Position numbers and translations under genes: made by a program
Shown: positions 57,657 to 64,000 of the stretch, piece after piece
Position numbering within the stretch: the stretch's first letter is position 1
Layout of the letters: the number at the start of each line of letters is the position of its first letter
Notes under the pieces: generated by a model
The model's input: the letters and a program-made list of their open reading frames with translations, nothing else
The model's database searches: none
Told to the model about the DNA's origin: nothing
Source: Amaurobius ferox
Lineage: Eukaryota; Arthropoda; Arachnida; Araneae; Amaurobiidae
DNA: 64,000 nt
Assembly: GCA_951213105.1 (NCBI GenBank)
Contig: OX578150.1
Coordinates: forward strand, 20,004,022 to 20,068,021
Reading direction: 5' to 3'

Positions 57657-59671
57657 ACTTCATACTGGGCACCGAATAGAGTTTCTGCGTGACTAACTGT
57701 TTCAAATCAAGCCTTGTGATGGTCTTGAAAAAAAATTTCCTACGAAGTTCGCAATATACCATATCTTGTTCATTCTTTTCTCCCAGTGAACTTCAGTCAT
57801 AGGGTTTGAAAGTCAATTTCTTTAATACACTTCTGAACTGTCACTACCTTAACTGATAACATGAATAAAATGACTTAGTGATCAACTTTTGCTATAAAAA
57901 ATAGTAGTTTTCAATGGTACATACAAAATTACGAATCAAGTAAAACAATATTTACACTCAACCAAAAAATATAAAACTAAAGTCACCCACAGTTACAAAT
58001 CATACTACTATGGCATTCTGAGCTTTTCATGGTTTTAGCCCTTTTCATAGATGGCATACTTTTGCTTTTTAGTGGCTATGGGTGTTGCAATCCTGAAGTA
58101 CCTTAACAACCTTGTTCTTTTTTTTTTTTTTTTTTTTTTTTTTGTCTTTCTATTTATGTCCTCTTTCTGACCTTTGCTGCTGGTGCATCGATGCTGTGTC
58201 CTTTATAGACATCACATCTGCTCTATGTACCCTAGTACCACTCTTCGGCCTCTGCCGTAAGGTACACCATTTGGGCTTGGGAAAGGGTTCATGTGTCTAT
58301 CATGTGAAAGGGGCAGAGCTGTGTGCATCAGTAGCAAGGCTTTTAATAAATGCTTGTAGTAAATGATTCTAGATGTGAGTTCCTTGGTTGGATGGTGGAG
58401 AGTGTTTCATATCGAGAAATGTCATCATGGATTCTCGGTGGATCTTGGGCCTGGTGCATGCTTTGGCCAGCTCTCCATCATCTAGCTTTATGAATGACTC
58501 TTCCAATTACACTTAGCACATTATAGAAAAATGTAGCGAGGGTTTTGATTAAATCAGAAGTAATTCATGGTTTTTCAATTAGTGGTGGAACTGGTCGTCC
58601 CTTGTAGCTGCTTTACAACCCTTAGAGTGAGCTGTATAGCCTGGGTGATAAATGCATTAGTGGTGATAGAACTTGGGAATGTCTGCTGTCTCAGATTCTT
58701 TGTTCTGCATCTTGTGTCAATCATACTCTCCTACCAAATGTATAAGTATGAATTGAGCTACTTCAACCTCCATGAGAGAACAACAAATTGCACAGAATAA
58801 TTTAATCACCAACAGTGAAAATTTTTACATCTTGATTTAGCAGATTCTTTTGCTAAAATATCACCTTTCTTAATTCATAAACATACTGTTAAAGCTACAG
58901 GAGAGTTTACATCTTCATAAAGCTCAGATCTGGGGATCACATAGTTATAACATGTTCCAAATATCACAGCAGAGCAATGCTACAGCTGAAAATGATTAGA
59001 GAGCGTAAAGTAACAGTTTCACTTCATGTCATTTCAGAAGGAGATCTGTTGCTTGGTTCAGAAGCACAAATCTTAGATCAACAACACAATTAAAAGCTAC
59101 AAGGTGTTTAACACATAATGATATGCAAGAATGGTTAAATAATACCTACAAAGTATTTAATTTTAACATTTGATGCATCAATTTTACCACAACTTATTAA
59201 AGCTGTTTATTTAAGTTGTTCTGTCAAGCCATATATACTCAATCCTTTTGAGGTACTTTTGGTGCCAGCGGTTTGGTTTCCTGGCATGAATCCTCCTTCA
59301 CTTGTGCACACTGCTGCGAGTGTGAGATTGGCCATGACAGTGGTTCTTGTTTTAAAGGTACCCAAATGTGTCAATTACTCTGGAGAACACCCAGCATATT
59401 CATGATCTTATTCAAAATATATTTCTAAAAAAGAGATACAGGCAGTGAAAATAGTTAACATAATATACTCCAGTGCTCGCAAAATGTTTTCTGCTCATTC
59501 TCCTCACACAGGTGTAAAGATTTGCTGCTGCTACATTTAAAATAAGTCAATCAGTACACAAATCTATTTGCACCTGACCTTAATTGTACCTCTACAACTT
59601 TTAATTCTGAGTCAAATCCTTAACTAGCTAATGTTCACAATACTATTTTTACTACTAAAATTTTTTCACAA
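57657..59671 (+). repeat. Array unit 4 (type B, terminal, with micro-inversion)
   Basis: About 2015 bp, ending at TTTTTTCACA. It carries type-B variants in the body and a poly-T at about 58119-58143. A 27-bp segment at 59580-59606 is inverted relative to 53552-53578 of unit 1. Confidence 0.88.
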
Positions 59672-60012
59672 ACCTTCTTTCAGGCATTAAGCATATCACC
59701 TTCTGCAATACACCTGTCATCCACCTCTCCTTAAGATATGTAAGAAAATTTCTCGCAGTTTCTTATACTGAATTACAGTTCTGTGGTTAGTTCTCTATTG
59801 TCATCAATGATTCCTACATGAATTCTTGGTTATTTGCACTCAAAAGTTTATTTTGGAATGATTTTCCACTCAAAACAAAAATGTTTATAGAGTTATCAAG
59901 AAAAATATCAGAGGTATTTTAAGTTATGAACATATTATACATATAGTATTTATGCTATAAGATAATTTTAACATTGCGAAAATTTATTAAAAAAGGTAAA
60001 AAAAATTAAATA
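59672..60012. other. Spacer between LINE array and Tigger-3
   Basis: Non-coding. It shows no homology to the array units by eye. Confidence 0.5.
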
Positions 60013-62463
60013 CAGTCAAACCTCCCGATAGTGGACACCATCTGGACCCAAACTATAAGTCTGTTAATGAGGATTGTCCACTATTGGGGAGCTATCCATA
60101 AAGTAATTTTTTAGGCTTCATTATTCAACTCATCTAATACAAATTTAAGCTTGAGGAAGTAATGTATTTAAGTGAATACAAAAAGAACATTATAGTGTAG
60201 GAGAAGACTGGCTTATATACTTTGAATTAAAATCAAAAGCTTTGCAGAAACCTTATGTGCATAATATAGTACATTTACACAGAAATATTTAAATTAATTA
60301 AATTAAAAAAAAAAATTACAAGAGTTGCATTAAATATTGAATGGAGCAGAAAGGAATTTTAATACTGTTTATTGAATCATTAAAAGAAATCGGTTAAAAC
60401 AGTTTGCTTTGCATGTTTTTGAACAATAAAATTTTTCTCTATAAATTTTCAATTTACTGACAATGGTGAACCCTTCCTTCTTTTTCGCCACTGACAAGGA
60501 TGTACTTTTGTAGGATCTCTGTACTCTTCAGTGCGTTGTCACTATTCTGTACAATGTTTTTCTCATCAGTTTTTATTTTGTTTTCACCATCACGTTCTTT
60601 TTTATCGGTTTTGTCTTCTTGGCTTTGTTTTATGAAACTGTCATTGTCTGTTCTTGTATCTTCAGTGCATAAATCGTCGTCCATAGCTATGTATTGCTCT
60701 ACATTGACAGAGAATAGTCGAAACTTTTAACTAAAGTGAAAAATTCTTCACCGTTTCATCATTTTAAATTTTGGTTTGGTCACTCTTATTGAATTCAGTA
60801 TTCTTGAAACATTTCTGCCCATAACTGGAGGTAACACTTTTGATTGCTTTTTGGAAAATAAAATGATTATATCCAGGACTATGATTTTGCTAAGTCCTCG
60901 CTTTTAGAACAGGTCGACATTTTAAGCAAAATATGGTGGAAAAGAAGCCTTTTAAAAGCTTGAATGATACCTTGATCCAAGGGTTGGCAAGCAAAAGTTG
61001 TTTGGTGGTAAAAAAATAATCTTAACATTTTTTATTTTGTTTTTACAGAATCTGGATAAGAAGAAACATTGTTCATAAACAACATTTTTTTTTTATTTTT
61101 CTGGGCCACCCTTCCATACAGTTTGGTCAGCCATTTTTACATGATTTCAGTAGTCATTCATATTGTTTTATTGGCTTTCCACACTACACCAAGTTTTCGT
61201 TAATGTTCTTGAAGCAATTGGGTTTTATAACTATGTCGATGACCAGTGTTTTTCAAATTCACCAGTCATACTGCAGCACAATATTACTGTAAGTCTTTAT
61301 TTTGAAGATTTAATGCTGACACATTTGTCATCCTTCACACACAGTTTTGTCAGACAAAACTCTAAATAAAGGACCTGTTTCATCAAGATTATAAATGTTC
61401 TTAGCCTCGTAACCATTGCATAAATTGAGTTTTTCAACCCACCCTGTCACCAGCTGGAGGTCTATTGATTTTGTTTCCCAACAAATTGATTTAAATGAAA
61501 CTTCTGCAGCTAACCATTGGAAGCCTTGAAATCATTGTTTCCCAATAACTTAGCCACTTCTTTTGCCTTTTCGTGAAATAAAAGTTCACTCATTGAAAGA
61601 TTATTTGCATGAACATTGTAAAACCTCTCAAATATGATTAAATTAATATCGTTGATTTTTATCAACTTAGTCATCGTAGCATTCTTGTTGCTGTTTGAAA
61701 TCTACATCTTTTTAATTTCCACTTTGTTTATTAACAAACATCAAACTTGTGTTTTTCCCACTACAAAATGCTCTCAAATTTCCTTAAACTTGGCTTCTCT
61801 TTTTCTACAAAATCAATACTTTTTGTCTTTTCTTTTAATATCAATTGTTTCCACTTATGAAAATGCATAATGAAAATAGCAAATACTTCAACTCACACTG
61901 ATGGGGAATGCTTAACTTATCAACTGAAATGTACATGTTCTCACTAATATACAATAAAAACTGAGAACAAGGTGGGGGGAAGAAACTCTAGCCCCACACA
62001 CACACACTGGAAAGAAGAAACCCCCCCTCCCCCTTTTCCAAAACTAGATGAAGTATCATTGTGAATAATCCAATTTTGTTGCACACCCAAAGAATAACTG
62101 GCATTTTCCTTAGCTGTGTTTTTGTAATTCAATTGCAACAAAGTTGTAATTGTATTTTTCTGATTTCTAAGTAAAAGATTCACAACTATTGAAAGATTAT
62201 TTTTATGCCATTTAATGTAGTTTTGGACATATAATATGAAATAAATGAAGTTTTTAAAGAAAGCTACTAAAACACACTAATTCATGTATACAAGGATTCC
62301 AAAACATACCAAAATCATGACAAAAAATGTGTTGGTCAGCCCAAAGTCCATCTTTTAATAAGGAGCAAAATACATTAGCATTCTATTCCAAGGGTGTGAG
62401 GATTCACAACATAAATGCAGAGTGTCCGCGCAAGGGGAGTGTGTGTTAGTGGAGGTTCGACTG
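60013..62463 (-). mobile_element. Tigger-3, complete 2451-bp element with TA duplication
   Basis: The ends CAGTCAAACCTCCCGATAG (60013) and, inward from 62463, CAGTCGAACCTCCACTAAC are Tigger/pogo termini, flanked by TA at 60011-60012 and 62464-62465. The interior carries a heavily decayed minus-strand transposase. The right part includes a (CA)6 and a C7 run near 62000-62030. Confidence 0.9.
60454..61870 (-). pseudogene. Tigger-3 transposase pseudogene
   Basis: The minus-strand reading shows an N-terminal helix-turn-helix remnant (SLKEKTKSIDFVEKEKPSL, about 61830). A CENP-B-type domain follows (LLFHEKAKEVAKLLGNNDFK, about 61580), then the first catalytic block YNLDETGPLFRVLSDKT (about 61400). 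Stops are frequent and the second and third Asp blocks are not readable. An open 76-codon acidic frame at 60454-60684 (MDDDLCTEDTRTDN) lies where the C-terminal tail should be. This is the oldest looking of the three Tigger copies. Confidence 0.78.
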
Positions 62464-63435
62464 TACACAAAACATAAAATTAATTCATTCATTAAAATTA
62501 ATCTACCTGTAATCTGTATATATACACTACAAAAAGTATTCAATTTTTATAATATGAAAATATTTTTATATGCTGCTGCACTTGGATATTAATGTGATGA
62601 TGGTATTCACACACTTTTTAAACAATGGTAAAAAAATGTAGAAAGCCATCATTCCTTGATTGGTGAAAACTCAAAAGATGTAAAGATGATTAGTGTATCA
62701 TCTTTTCCGTACATGGACATCTCTGTCTCAATTTTATGTGGATATGTTAGCAGTGGGACAAGTCTTGATAAAAATTGTGTAACATATTTTAACCCTTTTT
62801 AAATTAAATATCACAATTAGGAAGAATTCTGTTATTCAGTTTTGGGTGAAGTAGTCTATAATCACTTGTCAGTGATGGATCAGTTTTATTTTTAAATCTG
62901 AACTGAAAACTGGAAGTTCTGAGAATTTAGCAGTATTATCCGATGTAATATTGAATTCTGGTGAGTCAGCAAGCTTGTTATTGATTATCCCTATTTAACT
63001 TTCAATCCATACCATTAAGACTAATATGTAGGGCTTACTGCTTTTGCATAAATTAACAGAATATGGTAGCAGTTTGGTGTAGCTTTGAAATCATAATATT
63101 TTGTAAAACACAATTTAAATCTTTATAAAAACTTCTATGTAATTTCTATTAACTGACAAATTGAACAACTTTGACATTTAATGAGTCAGAGCTATTGAAT
63201 TCTTTCTGACGTTCATCACAAATAAAAGGATTTTCAGCAGTATGATGCAGTTTGGTAATGTCTTTTAAAATAGACAAACATGCAAATGAGACATGACATA
63301 TCATATTCTAATGGTTTTTCACATGTGTGTACAAGGATGTATTTTTATTTGTATTCATGTGAATATCTTCAGACATGCCAAAAATTGTTCTTGGTTTGTG
63401 GTCAATCAAACCTGCTGCATTTCATGAAAACTGTC
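62464..63435. other. Stretch without recognisable gene
   Basis: AT-rich, no coding signature or repeat structure noticed. Confidence 0.5.
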
Positions 63436-64000
63436 CCTCAGGGGTTCACTTCTTTTGTGAATGAGTGTTAGAATGAGGAAGTACCCTATCAATTATTTTC
63501 TTCTTTCTATTTTTCATTCTCATCTTTCTGCCTTATTGGGGTTTATTTTTGTGAGATAAGAGCTCTCTTATAGATACTGTAAACCACTCTTTTTTGCCGT
63601 ATCTTGTAAATTGTAAACTACCCATGTGTTTGCCATGTGTGTATACCCAATGGCCTAAGGATGGGAAATTCTGGTAATTGAGAATGAATAACGCATTACT
63701 TTACTAAATAAAAGGCACACTGTGTCCACCTGTATATCAGTCAGCTAGTTGAATAGATTTCCTACCAGCTTGAGATCAAGTTAACAACTTGCTGGGATCT
63801 ACATAAGGGTAGATATTTTTCATTCTCATCTTTCTGCCTTATTGGGGTTTATTTTTGTGAGATGAGAGCTCTCTTATAGATACTGTAAACCACTCTTTTT
63901 TGCCGTATCTTGTAAATTGTAAACTACCCATGCGTTTGCCATGTGTGTATACCCAATGGCCTAAGGATGGGAAATTCTGGTAATTGAGAATGAATAACGC
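63436..64000 (+). repeat. Diverged LINE 5' end followed by a 306-bp tandem repeat, cut by window edge
   Basis: CCCTCAGGGGTTCACTTCTT at about 63436 matches the 5' start of the LINE at 5345 (minus) and the array units. From about 63510 a 306-bp unit (TTTTTCATTCTCATCTTTCTGCC...) is repeated from about 63816, almost unchanged, and runs off the window. Words such as ACCACTC and GCCGTA recall the LINE 5' UTR block. It may be a second, shorter tandem built on the same promoter region. Confidence 0.75.

Larger units (their letters stand above)
51631..59671 (+). repeat. Four tandem ~2-kb units derived from the LINE 5' end
   Basis: The units begin at 51631, 53705, 55801 and 57657 with ACTTCA. Each has about 400 bp of spacer, then sequence homologous to the 5' UTR and ORF1 of the LINE at 1-5345 (in plus orientation), ending after the zinc-knuckle region. 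The conserved block ACCACTCTTCGGCCTCTGCC is in every unit. ORF1 remnants read FTFDAPILPQLIKVVYLSC and PKCVNYSGEHPAYS, clearly related to LINE ORF1 TFDTPVVPKHLKVAYLRC and PKCVNCEADHPSYA. All knuckle cysteines but a few are lost. Confidence 0.93.

Noticed and set aside
52545..58800. Four repeated 77-codon frames starting MVFQLVVELVVPCS
   Set aside because: They are repeats of one another in the array, lie in LINE 5' UTR/ORF1 remnants, and have no conserved domain.
51631..59671. CRISPR-like or centromeric satellite array
   Set aside because: Units are 2 kb and traceable to a LINE 5' end; only four copies exist here.

Overview
Organism: this is AT-rich eukaryotic DNA with GT-AG introns and dense, mutually nested animal transposons, and no bacterial or viral gene order. 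The transposon mix suggests an arthropod: an RNase H-bearing I/jockey-like LINE, Ty1/copia, several hAT lineages, three Tigger/pogo elements and tRNA-derived SINEs. An orb-weaving spider is my best guess, from remembered similarity of these repeats; it is inference, not proof. Layout: 1-5345 is a minus-strand LINE (EN, RT and RNase H visible, 3' end cut by the window edge). 5.4-16.6 kb holds a LINE RNase H fragment and four decayed hAT transposase genes. The fourth, hAT-4, is split at 16596: its 3' part resumes in frame at 32221. The 15.6 kb between is one insertion with ends CAGAGTTT..., here called family X copy 2, flanked by CATGATG. Inside it sit a young copia element (16842-25357) and a Tigger element (25527-31063), and both carry further insertions with recognisable target-site duplications. 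From about 33.7 kb the window carries the only host gene I recognise: two plus-strand exons (34226-34330, 43378-43470) matching the N terminus of WASHC2/FAM21, a WASH-complex subunit. The 9 kb intron between them holds a second X copy (35243-38152), a hAT remnant and Tigger-2 (39721-41995). The sequence after the second exon, presumably the next intron, holds a 1.3 kb element with about 190-bp inverted ends and an ATATACAT duplication. It also holds a DNA transposon with GTCACGTGTGGGACA-like subterminal repeats, interrupted by a full-length SINE. Next come four tandem ~2 kb units made from the 5' end of the first LINE family (51631-59671), Tigger-3 (60013-62463), and at the right edge a second, 306-bp tandem built on the same kind of LINE 5' sequence. 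How the parts relate: apart from WASHC2 this is a transposon graveyard whose insertion order can be read from duplications. The most informative pattern is a shared ~60-nt 3' hairpin linking a LINE (28091-29520) to a tRNA-derived SINE family. Several insertions consist of almost nothing but that hairpin. No protein-coding transposon gene here looks fully intact.
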